Both the position numbers and the translations under genes were made by a program. 59,890 nt of DNA from NCBI RefSeq assembly GCF_014201885.1, contig NZ_JACHFN010000020.1:1-59890 (forward strand). The letters run 5' to 3'. This document shows, in pieces, positions 11,833-23,627 of the stretch (positions are counted from its first letter, which is position 1; every line of letters starts with the position of its first letter). The notes beneath the pieces are model-generated. The model searched no databases and was not told the DNA's origin. It saw only the letters and a list, made by a program, of their open reading frames with translations. The DNA is from Deinococcus budaensis. GTDB lineage: Bacteria; Deinococcota; Deinococci; Deinococcales; Deinococcaceae.

Positions 11833-12262
11833 AAAAGGGAGTTCGAGAAGGCCGAGGCGTCAGGCGGGGAGGTGCGGAGGGCGGCCTGTTCTCCTACGAA
11901 ACTGTGGAGGTCTGCTTCGTAGCGCTGGGACGCCAGGCCAGCTCACCCCCTCCCAACCTCCCCCCTCAAGGGGGAGGAGCACAAGTGCTCAAGCTGAAGC
12001 CTTTCAAAAACGGGTACAGCGGATGCCGCACAGGAACACGCCGACAGAGGCCGCACCAAGATCAAACATTCCGTTCGACGACCACGCCCCACCAGCGCCG
12101 CCCGTGTGTCCTTGCCCAGCGCAGTGTTGCTCCCCTGCCCCCTTTGGAGGACTCGCAGAGCTGCTTGCAGAGGGGCTGGGGGTGGGGGCAAACCGAAGCA
12201 AGACACCCTGCCCCTTTTGGAGGAGTTCCCCTCTCCCCCTACGCGCTACACTGACGCCCGTC
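11833..12262. repeat. Noncoding 430 bp rich in short palindromic repeats
   Basis: No gene seen. The stretch contains a hairpin near 11955-11980 (CTCCCCC...GGGGGAG) and two related GC-rich units that share a ccctgccccyttttggagga-like block, near 12130 and 12207, each followed by pyrimidine- or purine-rich inverted sequence. These look like dispersed miniature repeats, not a gene. The 3' end carries TACACT at 12247-12252, a likely -10 for uppS. Confidence 0.5.
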
Positions 12263-13093
12263 ATGAGCCGCAAGCCCGTCAAAACCGCCCTCCGCACCGC
12301 CAAAAAGACGCGGGACGCGGCGCGCGGCGCCCTGCTGTGGGGCTACGAGCGGCGCCTGGCCCGCGAGGTCCGCGCGCACGGCAAGCTGCCCCGCCACCTG
12401 GGCCTGATTCTCGACGGCAACCGCCGCTTTGCCCGCGCCAGCGGCATGCAGCGCGAGCTGGGGCACACCTTCGGCGCCGACAAGGCCCACGAGGTGCTGC
12501 AATGGTGCCTGGAACTGGGCATTCCGGCGGCCACCATCTGGGTGCTGTCCACCGACAACGCGGGGCGCGACCCCGGGGAACTCGCCCACATCCTCAGCCT
12601 GCTGGAGCGCGAGGCCCGCAACCTCGCCACCGATCCACGCATCCACGCCAACCGGGTGCGGGTGCGGGCCATCGGGCAGCACGAGGCCTTTCCGCCGCAG
12701 GTGCTGGGCGCCCTGCGCGAGCTGGAGGAAAAGACGGCCGGGTACGACGGGATGCTGCTGAACATCGCCGTGGGGTACGGGGGCCGCGAGGAGATCGTGG
12801 ACGCGGTCAAGCAGCACCTGACCGCGCAGGCCCAGGCGGGCCACACGCTGGCCGAGGTGGCCGAGACGCTGGAACCGGAACACATCAGCGCGCACCTCTA
12901 CACGGCGGGCACGCCCGACCCCGATTTCATCATCCGCACCAGCGGCGAGATCCGCCTCAGCGGCTTCATGCTGTGGCAAAGCGTGTATTCGGAGTTCTAC
13001 TTCTGCGACGTGTACTGGCCGGGCTTCCGGCGGGTGGACTTCCTGCGCGCCCTGCGCGACTTTCAGGGCCGCGACCGCCGCTTCGGGCGCTGA
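12263..13093 (+). CDS. uppS: Isoprenyl (undecaprenyl) diphosphate synthase family
   Basis: A 276-residue cis-prenyltransferase that extends farnesyl-type diphosphates with isopentenyl units for cell-wall lipid carrier. The catalytic loop is LGLILDGNRRFAR (Asp binds Mg). Also present are GADKAHEVLQWC, STDNAGR, VGYGGREEIVDAV and IIRTSGEIRLSGFMLWQS. The canonical MDGNGRW is here LDGNRRF, so product chain length is uncertain. A basic N-terminal extension of about 40 residues precedes the core. TACACT lies ten bases before ATG 12263. Confidence 0.88.
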   Translation: MSRKPVKTALRTAKKTRDAARGALLWGYERRLAREVRAHGKLPRHLGLILDGNRRFARASGMQRELGHTFGADKAHEVLQWCLELGIPAATIWVLSTDNAGRDPGELAHILSLLEREARNLATDPRIHANRVRVRAIGQHEAFPPQVLGALRELEEKTAGYDGMLLNIAVGYGGREEIVDAVKQHLTAQAQAGHTLAEVAETLEPEHISAHLYTAGTPDPDFIIRTSGEIRLSGFMLWQSVYSEFYFCDVYWPGFRRVDFLRALRDFQGRDRRFGR

Positions 13094-13114
13094 TCTGCTG
13101 GGCCTCCCCGCGCC

Positions 13115-14113
13115 TCAGCGGGCGCGCAGGGTCGCCTCGGTGGTCATGCGGTAGGTGAGCTGCACCTGCTGGCCGCCCGGCTCGGTCATGGTGACGCGCA
13201 TCCGCATGATCTGAGCGGCGCTGCCGCCGACCGGCAGACCATCCGCACGAAAGAGGTTGGTGGTGGTCATCCGGCTGCCCTGTGACAGCAGCTCGGCCCG
13301 GAAGCTCAGCGCGGCTGCCTCGCCCTGGCCCCGGACGCTGATCGCCCAGTCGCCAAAGGTGGTGGTGGTGTCGAAGACATGCTGGCGGGCCGCGTTCAGG
13401 CCCCGGTAGGTGGTCGTGGTCCGCCCGGTCAGGGGCGAGGCCTGCACGTTCGCGAAGGCGGCGGGGCCCTCCCCGAGCGCGGCGCCCAGACCGCCGAACA
13501 GGCCCGCCAGCAGGGCCTGCATGTCCACCGTGGCCGTGGCAGTCCGCGCCTGACCGGGCACCAGCGGCCGCCCGTAGAACCCCTCCAGGCCGCCGCCCTG
13601 CCCGAGTTGCTGGCGCAGTATCTCCGGTTTCAAGCTACCGAAGACCTGTTGCAAGGCGGGGTTGTCGCTCTCGATCCGCAGGTCGGTCAGGGCGCCGTCG
13701 GGGCGCAGGGTCTGGAGGATGCGGATATTGACGTCCCCCTGTCCTGGCAGCGCCACCACGACCGTGTTCAGCAGCACCGCCCGGCCGTCCGCGCCGCGCG
13801 ACTGCACCCGGTAAAAGGCCTTGCCGGAAACGCGCTGGGGACCCTGAGCGCCGAACAGGCGCGTCAGGTCGGCGCGCGTCCGGGCCGCTTCTTGGGCATT
13901 CCCGCCGCTGACCTGCACGTCCTCGACCTCCAGGCGGGTGGTGGTCTGGGTGTTCAGCTCCACGCTGGCGCCGACTGGGGCCGAGAGGGTCAGCACGGCG
14001 GCGCGGGCGGGCGCGGCCTGGGTCTGGGCCAAGGTCCAGGCAGCTTGCGCCCCGGCGGCGGGCACGAGGGCCGGAGCGGCAAGCAGCAGCGCGGACAGCA
14101 GCAGGGGTCGCAT
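13115..14113 (-). CDS. Exported protein of unknown function
   Basis: A 332-residue protein with a Sec signal peptide (residues about 1-23, MRPLLLSALLLAAPALVPAA, cleavage after AQA) and a Thr/Gln-rich beta-like body. Examples are TTTRLEVEDVQVSGG, GRTTTTYRGLNAARQHVFDTTTTFGDW and QLTYRMTTEATLRAR. No lipobox is present, so a periplasmic or outer-surface location is expected. I recognise no family. ATG 14113 is preferred to earlier in-frame codons because of the signal peptide and because TACCCT lies six bases upstream. Confidence 0.72.
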   Translation of the reverse strand: MRPLLLSALLLAAPALVPAAGAQAAWTLAQTQAAPARAAVLTLSAPVGASVELNTQTTTRLEVEDVQVSGGNAQEAARTRADLTRLFGAQGPQRVSGKAFYRVQSRGADGRAVLLNTVVVALPGQGDVNIRILQTLRPDGALTDLRIESDNPALQQVFGSLKPEILRQQLGQGGGLEGFYGRPLVPGQARTATATVDMQALLAGLFGGLGAALGEGPAAFANVQASPLTGRTTTTYRGLNAARQHVFDTTTTFGDWAISVRGQGEAAALSFRAELLSQGSRMTTTNLFRADGLPVGGSAAQIMRMRVTMTEPGGQQVQLTYRMTTEATLRAR

Positions 14114-14261
14114 GGCCCCAGGGTACGCGGCGCCGCGTTCCGGGGCAGGCGCATTCAGGGTGCTGAACACGTTCGTCAAGGCTTCATGGAGCCGGGGCGC
14201 TGCCGGTGCCCACGCGGGCCTGGGCCGCCCAGGGGGCGCTGGCTGCGGCACAATGGGCGCC

Positions 14262-16016
<1,755 letters not shown>

Positions 16017-16063
16017 GATCACTTCTGCCGGAGGGGCGGGGGAATGCCAGGGAGGGGCGCGCC

Positions 16064-16351
16064 ATGATCCACATCTGGGCAACGGTCGAGATCGGGGACC
16101 TCGAGAAGTTCGTCGGGGTTTTCGCCACTGCGGGGGCCAGGGCACGCCGCCAGCACGGCAGCCGGAGCAGCCGCGTCTTTGCCGTGCCTGGAGACCCGAG
16201 TCAGGTCCGGGTCCTGTTCGAGTGGGACAGCCGCGAGGCCTTCGAGGGCTTCCTGAACGACCCGGAGGTCCGCGCCACCATGCAGTCGAGCGGCACGGTG
16301 GGACGGCCGGATTTTCTTTTTCTCGACGCGCTGGCCGACCTGCCGGGGTAA
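16064..16351 (+). CDS. Small dimeric alpha-beta-barrel protein (ABM-like)
   Basis: A 95-residue protein with the rhythm of antibiotic-biosynthesis-monooxygenase or stress-responsive ferredoxin-fold barrels: MIHIWATVEIGDLEKFVGVF, then VLFEWDSREAFEGFLNDPEVRATM and a final strand PDFLFLDALADL. Function unknown. It starts 47 bases after the HRDC gene; GGAGGGG lies about 13 bases upstream of ATG 16064. A strong terminator follows. Confidence 0.65.
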   Translation: MIHIWATVEIGDLEKFVGVFATAGARARRQHGSRSSRVFAVPGDPSQVRVLFEWDSREAFEGFLNDPEVRATMQSSGTVGRPDFLFLDALADLPG

Positions 16352-16425
16352 AGGGTGACGCGGCCAGAGGGTCAGCAGGCCGCCCCCTGAAGCAGGTCAG
16401 GTGATTGCCCCGCATCAGCAGAAAC

Positions 16426-16456
16426 CCCCCGACCCTGGAGATCGGGGGCTTTGCCT
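16426..16456 (+). terminator. Intrinsic terminator
   Basis: Stem CCCCCGA (16426-16432) pairs with TCGGGGG (16442-16448), followed by CTTTGCCTTT. It lies 75 bases after the ABM-like gene. Confidence 0.75.
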
Positions 16457-16763
16457 TTGGGTGAATTGGGAACGCGGCGGGCCTTTGGCGAGAGCTTCAG
16501 ATTAAGGGAGGAAGATCAGTTGGATGATCTCCACCAAGAAGCTCAACGGCGAGCAGGACAGCGGAAACTGCCCCGGCCCAGGCCGTTACCCGTTTCGGTG
16601 TCAGCTTTTGACGGCGTCTGCAAAGCATGGCAAACTTCTTGCACTTCTTAACGGAGAATCCCCACCTTTCGGTGCCCCAGGGCGGCCAACACTGGGGTTT
16701 CCTCTTTTCTGAGGATGACCTCTCCGCTTCCCGCTGGTCATGCCACCCGCCCGCAGGCCAGGT
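16457..16763. other. Noncoding about 300 bp at the end of the B12 operon
   Basis: No convincing gene. Composition is less GC-rich than the flanks. An imperfect inverted repeat near 16660-16700 (ATCCCCA...TGGGG) could help end the leftward operon. Short open frames here lack start signals and family features. Confidence 0.35.
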
Positions 16764-17099
16764 TTACGGCCCGTATTTCCGTTCCTCCGGCAACGCGGCC
16801 CCCTCATGCACGGCCTGAGCCACTCGAACCGCCAGCGGGAAATCTACCGCCGCGTACCAGCCTTCCTCCAGCTTCCCCTCCCGCTGGCGATAGGCGCAGA
16901 GGGCGGGGCCGGAGGAGCAGGCACCCAGGCAGCCGCTTTCGGTGAGGCGCACGGTGCCGCCGGTCTTGTAATAGGCCAGACTCGCGCGCTCCAAGTGATT
17001 CCAGAGTGCCCTGTACAGCAGCGCCGAGCCGCGTGCCTGGCAGTTCTGGCCCTGGCAGACGAGCAGGTGGCCGGACGTTTTGAAGTATTTCGGCGGCAT
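16764..17099 (-). CDS. (2Fe-2S) ferredoxin domain-containing protein
   Basis: A 111-residue thioredoxin-fold 2Fe-2S ferredoxin. The cluster cysteines are in LVCQGQNCQARGS (near residues 14-20) and ESGCLGACSSGP (near residues 54-58). It starts directly after the btuD stop, so it is the last gene of the riboswitch-controlled operon. Such ferredoxins often sit with cobalamin or other corrinoid genes; a role in corrinoid reduction after uptake is plausible but not shown. Confidence 0.82.
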   Translation of the reverse strand: MPPKYFKTSGHLLVCQGQNCQARGSALLYRALWNHLERASLAYYKTGGTVRLTESGCLGACSSGPALCAYRQREGKLEEGWYAAVDFPLAVRVAQAVHEGAALPEERKYGP

Positions 17100-18945
<1,846 letters not shown>

Positions 18946-18948
18946 GGC

Positions 18949-19827
18949 CTACTTGAACAGTTCCGGGTGGACCAGCCGCGCCAGCCCGCGCAGCGCCTGC
19001 GGCATCCGGGGGCCGGGGCGGCTGAGGATGGTGTTCAGGTCCTTGGGGATGTCCAGCACCCGGCCTGTGCGGACCGCCTGTAAACCCGCCCAGCCGGGCC
19101 GGGCCGCCGCCGCCCGCCGGTCCAGACCCAGCATCAGTTGGGGGTTGGCCTTGACGATCAGTTCGGGGTCCACCTTGGGAAAGTCGCCGAGAGCAGCCGG
19201 GACGATGTTGCGCGCGCCCGCTTTGCCGAGCAGCACGCCCATAAAGGAGTTCGGCCCGACCGAGTACGGCGTGGGGTCGATCTCCAGGTAGGTCGTGGGC
19301 TTGCGGACGGCGTTCTTGGTCAGGATCTCGACTCTGGCGATCTCGCGGCGCATGTTCAGCGTCAGCGCTCTGGCCTGCGCCTCGCGGTTCACGACCCGGC
19401 CCAGGGTCAGGGTCTTGGAAAAGACCTCGTCGTACTTCTCCATATCCAGCGCGAAGACCGGGATGCCCGCCTGGGTCAGCGGCCCTTCGAGCTTGCTGTA
19501 CTGGCTCACGAGGACCAAGTCGGGCCTCAGCGCCACCATCGCTTCCACGTCGGGCGCAAAGAGGTCACCCACCTTCGGGAGCCGCGCGACCTGCTGGGGA
19601 TAGTCGCTGTAGCGGTCCACGCCGACGAGCTTGCCGCAGGCCCCGACGGCACACAGCGTCTCCGAGTGGCCGGGCACCATGCTGATGATGCGCCCGGGTT
19701 CGGCCTTCAGGGTCACCTTGCGGCCCAGGTCGTCGGTGAGGGTCAGGGGATAGATCGTCGCCGCGGCGGTGGGCAGCAGCGCGAGCAGCGAGGCGGTGAA
19801 GGCGGTCTTGGGCAGGAGAGTCTTCAT
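18949..19827 (-). CDS. btuF: Cobalamin-type substrate-binding protein
   Basis: A 292-residue periplasmic binding protein of the BtuF/FhuD helical-backbone class. Residues 1-22 are a Sec signal peptide (MKTLLPKTAFTASLLALLPT). Typical stretches are RIISMVPGHSETLCAVGA, VGVDRYSDYP, VGDLFAPDVEAMVALRPDLVL and PGWAGLQAVRTGRV. ATG 19827 is chosen over an upstream in-frame ATG because GGAGG lies eight bases away and the signal peptide starts there. It is the first gene after the riboswitch terminator. Confidence 0.9.
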   Translation of the reverse strand: MKTLLPKTAFTASLLALLPTAAATIYPLTLTDDLGRKVTLKAEPGRIISMVPGHSETLCAVGACGKLVGVDRYSDYPQQVARLPKVGDLFAPDVEAMVALRPDLVLVSQYSKLEGPLTQAGIPVFALDMEKYDEVFSKTLTLGRVVNREAQARALTLNMRREIARVEILTKNAVRKPTTYLEIDPTPYSVGPNSFMGVLLGKAGARNIVPAALGDFPKVDPELIVKANPQLMLGLDRRAAAARPGWAGLQAVRTGRVLDIPKDLNTILSRPGPRMPQALRGLARLVHPELFK

Positions 19828-19861
19828 AGGGGATTCCTCCTCTCCTCCGCTGAAACTGGGG

Positions 19862-19894
19862 AAAACAAAACGCCGCCCCGGCAAAGGGGGGCGG
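19862..19894 (-). terminator. Riboswitch expression-platform terminator
   Basis: Read leftward, CCGCCCC (19894-19888) pairs with GGGGCGG (19879-19873), followed by CGTTTTGTTTT. It lies 35 bases before btuF and downstream of the cobalamin aptamer. That is the layout of a riboswitch that stops transcription when ligand is bound (inference). Confidence 0.82.
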
Positions 19895-19948
19895 AAAGTC
19901 CGGGTCGTCCAGGGCGGCGGCCCCCCGTGAGGGCAGGCGGCAGCGCCA

Positions 19949-19981
<33 letters not shown>

Positions 19982-20017
19982 GACTGGCCCTCCCCGGTCG
20001 GGAGGAGGCCAGGACGG

Positions 20018-20100
20018 GGCCGGTGTTCGGACTTCTTCCCCTCTGGGGAGGTTACCGTTGCGCGACAGTGCCGGACTTTCACCGGCTTTCCCTGCGCCCG
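20018..20100 (-). ncRNA. Cobalamin riboswitch aptamer
   Basis: Read leftward, the strand carries GGGAAA (20092-20087), GGTGAAAGTCCGG (20083-20071), then CTGTCGCGCAACGGTAA and the B12 box AGTCCGAACACCGGCC (20033-20018). These match the conserved core and B12 box of cobalamin riboswitches in the right order. Only about 20 nt separate core and B12 box, so this is a compact form without the large peripheral domain. A -10 element TATAGT lies just upstream (20115-20110). Confidence 0.88.
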
Positions 20101-20109
20101 TCGGGGCAC

Positions 20110-20115
20110 ACTATA
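20110..20115 (-). promoter_or_regulatory. -10 element of the B12 operon
   Basis: TATAGT on the minus strand, preceded by GCG. It places the start of transcription a few bases before the riboswitch core. No good -35 is visible. Confidence 0.5.
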
Positions 20116-20174
20116 CGCCGCGTCCGGGCGCGGAGGCTGGGGCGCGGCAGACGGTTCCCAGCCCGATGCCCGAT

Positions 20175-20816
20175 TTACGCCCCGGACTGGTCCCGGCGGT
20201 GCACCATCGGCGCCCCGGCCAACTCGCCCAGCCGCTCGCCGACCTCGGCGGTCAGGGCTTTCAGGCCCCCCGCAGGCGCGATGGGCGGGCCGAACTCCAC
20301 GATCCAGCGCCGTCCCTCGCGCCGCAGGCCGACCGGGAGCACCGGGGCCTTGCCCTTGAGGGCCAGCAGCGCGACCCCGCCCTGCACCTCGCCGCCGCCG
20401 CGCGTGCCTTCCGGGAAGATGCCCAGCGTGCCGCCCCGCTGCAAGATGCGCAGGCTGGTCCGCACCGCGCCCAGGTCGTTTGCCCGGCGGTCCACCGGAA
20501 AAGAGCCGCCCGCGCGGATAATCGCCCCGATCACCGGCACGAACAGCTCCTTTTTCGCCATGAATTGCAGGTACCTTCCGGGCGGCAGGCTGCGCGCGAT
20601 CAGGAAGGGGTCAAAGGCGCTGCGGTGGTTGGCCGCCACGATCAGCGGCGTGCCGGGCGGCGGCACATGCCCGCGCCCGCGCACCTCGATGCGGCCTCCG
20701 CGCAGCAGCACGGGCAGCGTGGTCAGGAACACGACGGCCCGGTAGACCCAGGGCGTGACGCGCGGCGCGCTGGCCGCTTCGGCCGGGGCAGAGGCAGGAG
20801 TGCGGGCGTCGCTCAT
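20175..20816 (-). CDS. plsC: 1-acyl-sn-glycerol-3-phosphate acyltransferase family
   Basis: A 213-residue PlsC-like enzyme that makes phosphatidic acid from lysophosphatidic acid at the membrane. Motifs: NHRSAFDP (catalytic NHx4D), then FPVDRR, FPEGTRGG and VLPVGLR. An N-terminal hydrophobic stretch (VYRAVVFLTTLPVLL) anchors it. TATCCT seven bases before ATG 20816 suggests a leaderless transcript. The stop lies about 60 bases from the B12 operon promoter. Confidence 0.9.
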   Translation of the reverse strand: MSDARTPASAPAEAASAPRVTPWVYRAVVFLTTLPVLLRGGRIEVRGRGHVPPPGTPLIVAANHRSAFDPFLIARSLPPGRYLQFMAKKELFVPVIGAIIRAGGSFPVDRRANDLGAVRTSLRILQRGGTLGIFPEGTRGGGEVQGGVALLALKGKAPVLPVGLRREGRRWIVEFGPPIAPAGGLKALTAEVGERLGELAGAPMVHRRDQSGA

Positions 20817-20968
20817 GAGAAAGAGGATACGCCTCCGCCGCGCGTCGTGCGGACGTGGCCGCGCGCGCGCCGGAGGCGCGTCCCCCGGCCCTGGGAGGCG
20901 CGGAGGCGGGCGCCTTCAGCCGCCTTCCCTCCAGCTGGGGCGACCAGGCTTCAGCGCCGGGGCGGAAC

Positions 20969-21271
20969 TCAGTACGGCTCGTCGTCCGCGTCCGGGCTGT
21001 CCGTGTCTGGGCCGTCCGGGTCCGGGCTGTCCGGGTCGGGGGCGCGCCCTTCCTGGTCGTCTGCCGCCAGCTCACCCTCGGTCCACTCGCCCGCCAGCAC
21101 CTCGCGCACGGCCTCGATGCGTTCGCGGCAGGCGGCGTAGGCGGCGCGGGCTTCTTCGAGCAGCGGCAGCACGCGGTCGAGGTCGGCCTCGCCCGTTTCC
21201 AGCTCGGCGGCGATGCGCGCGAGCCGGGCGTAGGCCTCGCGGTAGGACAGGGGCGGGGAAGCGTCCGGCAT
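20969..21271 (-). CDS. xseB: Exodeoxyribonuclease VII small subunit
   Basis: A 100-residue protein whose residues 9-70 match XseB (LSYREAYARLARIAAELETG, then LEEARAAYAACRERIEAV). It forms a complex with XseA for single-strand DNA degradation; xseA is not in this window. ATG 21271 is preferred to an earlier in-frame ATG because TATCCT and GGAGG lie just upstream. The C-terminal about 25 residues are an unusual acidic Asp-Pro repeat tail. Confidence 0.88.
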   Translation of the reverse strand: MPDASPPLSYREAYARLARIAAELETGEADLDRVLPLLEEARAAYAACRERIEAVREVLAGEWTEGELAADDQEGRAPDPDSPDPDGPDTDSPDADDEPY

Positions 21272-21314
21272 CCTCCCGAGGATAGCGCCGTGAGGGGAGC
21301 CGTACCCTGAAGGC

Positions 21315-21983
21315 ATGGTTCCCCTTCCAGACTTCAAGCACTTCGATTTCGCGGGGTTGGGCGCCGCCGACCGTTACAAGCTGGTGACGGCGGTGGTCGT
21401 GCCGCGTCCCATCGCCTGGGTGAGCACCCTGGGCCGGGGCGGGGAGGTGAACCTCGCGCCGTATTCCTTTTTCGGGCTGATGGGGTCGGACCCGGCGGTG
21501 GTGGCCTTTGCGCCCGGCGACCGCCCCGGCGGCACCCCCAAGGACACGGCGCTGAATATCGGCGCTGGCGGCGAATTCACCGTGAATCTGGTCAGCGCCG
21601 AGCTGGCGGAGGTGATGAACGCGACCGCCACCGACTTTCCCTACGGCCTGGGCGAGCCGGGGGAGGTCGGCGTGGCCCTGGCGCCCGGCGTGCGGGTGCA
21701 GGTTCCCCGGGTGGCCGCCAGCCCCGCCGCCCTGGAATGCCGCGAGGTCCAGACCGTGCAGATCGGGCGCACCCGCGTGGTGCTGGGCGAAGTCCTGGGC
21801 CTGCACCTGCGCGCCGACGCCCTGCTCGACGAGGCCAGAAAGTACGTGGACACCGCCGCCCTCGATCTGGTGGGACGGATGGGCGGCCGGGGAGGCTACA
21901 CCCGCACGCGCGACACCTTTACCCTGGAGCGCTTCACCTACGCCCAGTGGCAGCGGGCGCGGGAGGACACGCCGCTGGGGTGA
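21315..21983 (+). CDS. Flavin reductase-like FMN-binding protein
   Basis: A 222-residue protein of the flavin reductase/DIM6-NTAB family. Marks are YKLVTAVVVPRPIAWVSTL, NLAPYSFFGLMGSDPAVV and GGEFTVNLVSAELAEVMN. It binds FMN and likely reduces flavins or acts as an NAD(P)H-dependent oxidoreductase; the substrate is unknown. TACCCT (21303-21308) six bases before ATG 21315 indicates a leaderless mRNA, divergent from xseB. Confidence 0.87.
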   Translation: MVPLPDFKHFDFAGLGAADRYKLVTAVVVPRPIAWVSTLGRGGEVNLAPYSFFGLMGSDPAVVAFAPGDRPGGTPKDTALNIGAGGEFTVNLVSAELAEVMNATATDFPYGLGEPGEVGVALAPGVRVQVPRVAASPAALECREVQTVQIGRTRVVLGEVLGLHLRADALLDEARKYVDTAALDLVGRMGGRGGYTRTRDTFTLERFTYAQWQRAREDTPLG

Positions 21984-22002
21984 GCGCCCCGCCGCCGGGC
22001 AG

Positions 22003-23088
22003 TCAGGACGCCACCACCACCAGCGCGCGGCCGGCGCGCTTGGCCGTGTAAAGCGCCGCGTCGGCCCGCTCCAGCAGCTCGGGGTAGCGCTCGCCGGGCT
22101 GGCTCTGGGCCACGCCGCAGCTCACCGTGACCTGGCCCACCTCGCCGTGCGGCTGCGCCGCGACCGCCGCCTGAAGGTCCCTGGCGAGGCGCTCGGCGCC
22201 CGCGCGGCCCTGGCCCGGCACGATCACCAGAAATTCCTCGCCGCCCCAGCGGCCCAGCCGGTCGCCCTCCTCCAGCACCCCCCCGGCGGCCTGGGCGGCG
22301 GCGCGCAGCACCCGGTCGCCCGCCGCGTGCCCGAAGGTGTCGTTGACCCGCTTGAAATGGTCGAGGTCAAAAAGGATCACGCTCCAGAGGTCCCCGGTCT
22401 GCCCGGCCCGCGCCTGCTGGGCCTGCAACCACAAGTCGAGCTGCCGCCGGTTGGGCAGGCCCGTCAGGTCGTCCACCAGCGCGGCGCGGGCGGCGCGCTC
22501 GGCCTGCACCATGGCCTGGAGGTAACGGCGCAGCAACCCGCCCTGAAGCGTCAGAAAGGCGATAAAGGTCGCGTGGGTCAGGTACAGTTGCAGCAGATCG
22601 TTGCCCCACTGCGCGCGCAGCGCCGCCGGAGTCGCCGCAGACAGCCAGTACGCGCCGCCCAGCCCCAGCAGCGCCGCGAACCACCCCAGCGACACCCCCA
22701 GCGCCGTGCGTGGAGAAAAGACCAGCGCCGCGACGAAGTAGTTCAGGACCAGCCAGTAGGCGTACCCGCCCAACCCGGAGGCCGCCCGCTCGACCAGCAG
22801 CGTCTCGCCCAGGCTCAGCACGCCGCCGGTGCCCTCCAGCAGCAGTTCGGTGAGGCCCACCAGCCGCAGGGCGCCGGGCCGCCGCCACAGCCACACGAAG
22901 AGCGCCACGTTCTTGACCGCGATAAAGCCCAGCACGCCCTGGTCCCGCGCGGTGAACATCCACTCCGAGGACACGCCCAGCGTCAGCCCCGACGCGAGCA
23001 TCACGCACGCCAGAATCACCAGCAGCGAGTGGCGCCGGAACTGGAATTCCGGAGTCGCTTGGGCTGCTGGGGAAACGCGCCACGCCAT
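22003..23088 (-). CDS. Membrane diguanylate cyclase (GGDEF)
   Basis: A 361-residue protein with about six N-terminal transmembrane helices (residues 20-190) and a C-terminal GGDEF domain (about 200-360). LVDDLTGLPNRR, FDLDHFKRVND and WGGEEF show an intact active site for making cyclic di-GMP. The inhibitory RxxD site, five residues before GGEEF, reads EEGD, so product inhibition is probably lost. The ligand of the membrane part is unknown. TAGCAT lies eight bases before ATG 23088. Confidence 0.9.
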   Translation of the reverse strand: MAWRVSPAAQATPEFQFRRHSLLVILACVMLASGLTLGVSSEWMFTARDQGVLGFIAVKNVALFVWLWRRPGALRLVGLTELLLEGTGGVLSLGETLLVERAASGLGGYAYWLVLNYFVAALVFSPRTALGVSLGWFAALLGLGGAYWLSAATPAALRAQWGNDLLQLYLTHATFIAFLTLQGGLLRRYLQAMVQAERAARAALVDDLTGLPNRRQLDLWLQAQQARAGQTGDLWSVILFDLDHFKRVNDTFGHAAGDRVLRAAAQAAGGVLEEGDRLGRWGGEEFLVIVPGQGRAGAERLARDLQAAVAAQPHGEVGQVTVSCGVAQSQPGERYPELLERADAALYTAKRAGRALVVVAS

Positions 23089-23189
23089 AAGGCGCCATGC
23101 TAAGCGCGGCGCTCTGACAGAACACCTGCATGAAGGTTGCCTCGGGAGCCGCTGGCGGCAGTCGGGGGGCGGGGGGGGGGCCGCGCCCC

Positions 23190-23546
23190 CTACCGCCGCA
23201 GCTTCCGCGCCGCCTCGTCGGGCGTGATCTCGCCGCGCTCCAGGCTGAGCAGCACCTCGGCCTGGGGATCGGCGGCCTCGGGTTCGTAGCCGATGGCGCG
23301 CAGCAGGGTGTCGAAGCGGGCGCGGACGGTCGGGTAGCTGACCCCCAGCACCCGCTCGACCTCCTTGAGGTTGCCGCGCACCCGGATGTAGAGGCGCAGA
23401 AAGTCGAGGTTCTCGGGCGAGAGGGTGGCGAACTCGTTGAGGTCAAACACGCCGCGCACGGTCACGCCGCTGGTCGGAAACCGCAGCTCGGTGACCAGCG
23501 GGGCTTCCGTCTCGTCGGGAAAGGGCAGGGGCAGGGGTCTGGGCAT
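23190..23546 (-). CDS. DUF2089 family protein, likely DNA-binding
   Basis: A 118-residue DUF2089 protein. The central part (LSPENLDFLRLYIRVRGNLK, EVERVLGVSYPTVRARFDTL) is a helix-turn-helix-like unit. The C terminus, LERGEITPDEAARKL, is the same short helical-hairpin type seen at the N termini of the next two SHOCT-like proteins. TACCCT six bases before ATG 23546 gives it its own promoter. I infer it regulates the neighbouring operon at 23.6-25.4 kb. Confidence 0.8.
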   Translation of the reverse strand: MPRPLPLPFPDETEAPLVTELRFPTSGVTVRGVFDLNEFATLSPENLDFLRLYIRVRGNLKEVERVLGVSYPTVRARFDTLLRAIGYEPEAADPQAEVLLSLERGEITPDEAARKLRR

Positions 23547-23627
23547 GGGGTCAGGGTACGCGGGGGGGCGGGAGGGCGGTGCGGGGTGCCGTCCGGCGTT
23601 CCGCGCCCCGCCCTGCCGCCAGCGCGC

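Noticed and set aside
16457..16763. Several short open frames
   Set aside because: No start signals, no family resemblance and mutually overlapping; left as noncoding.
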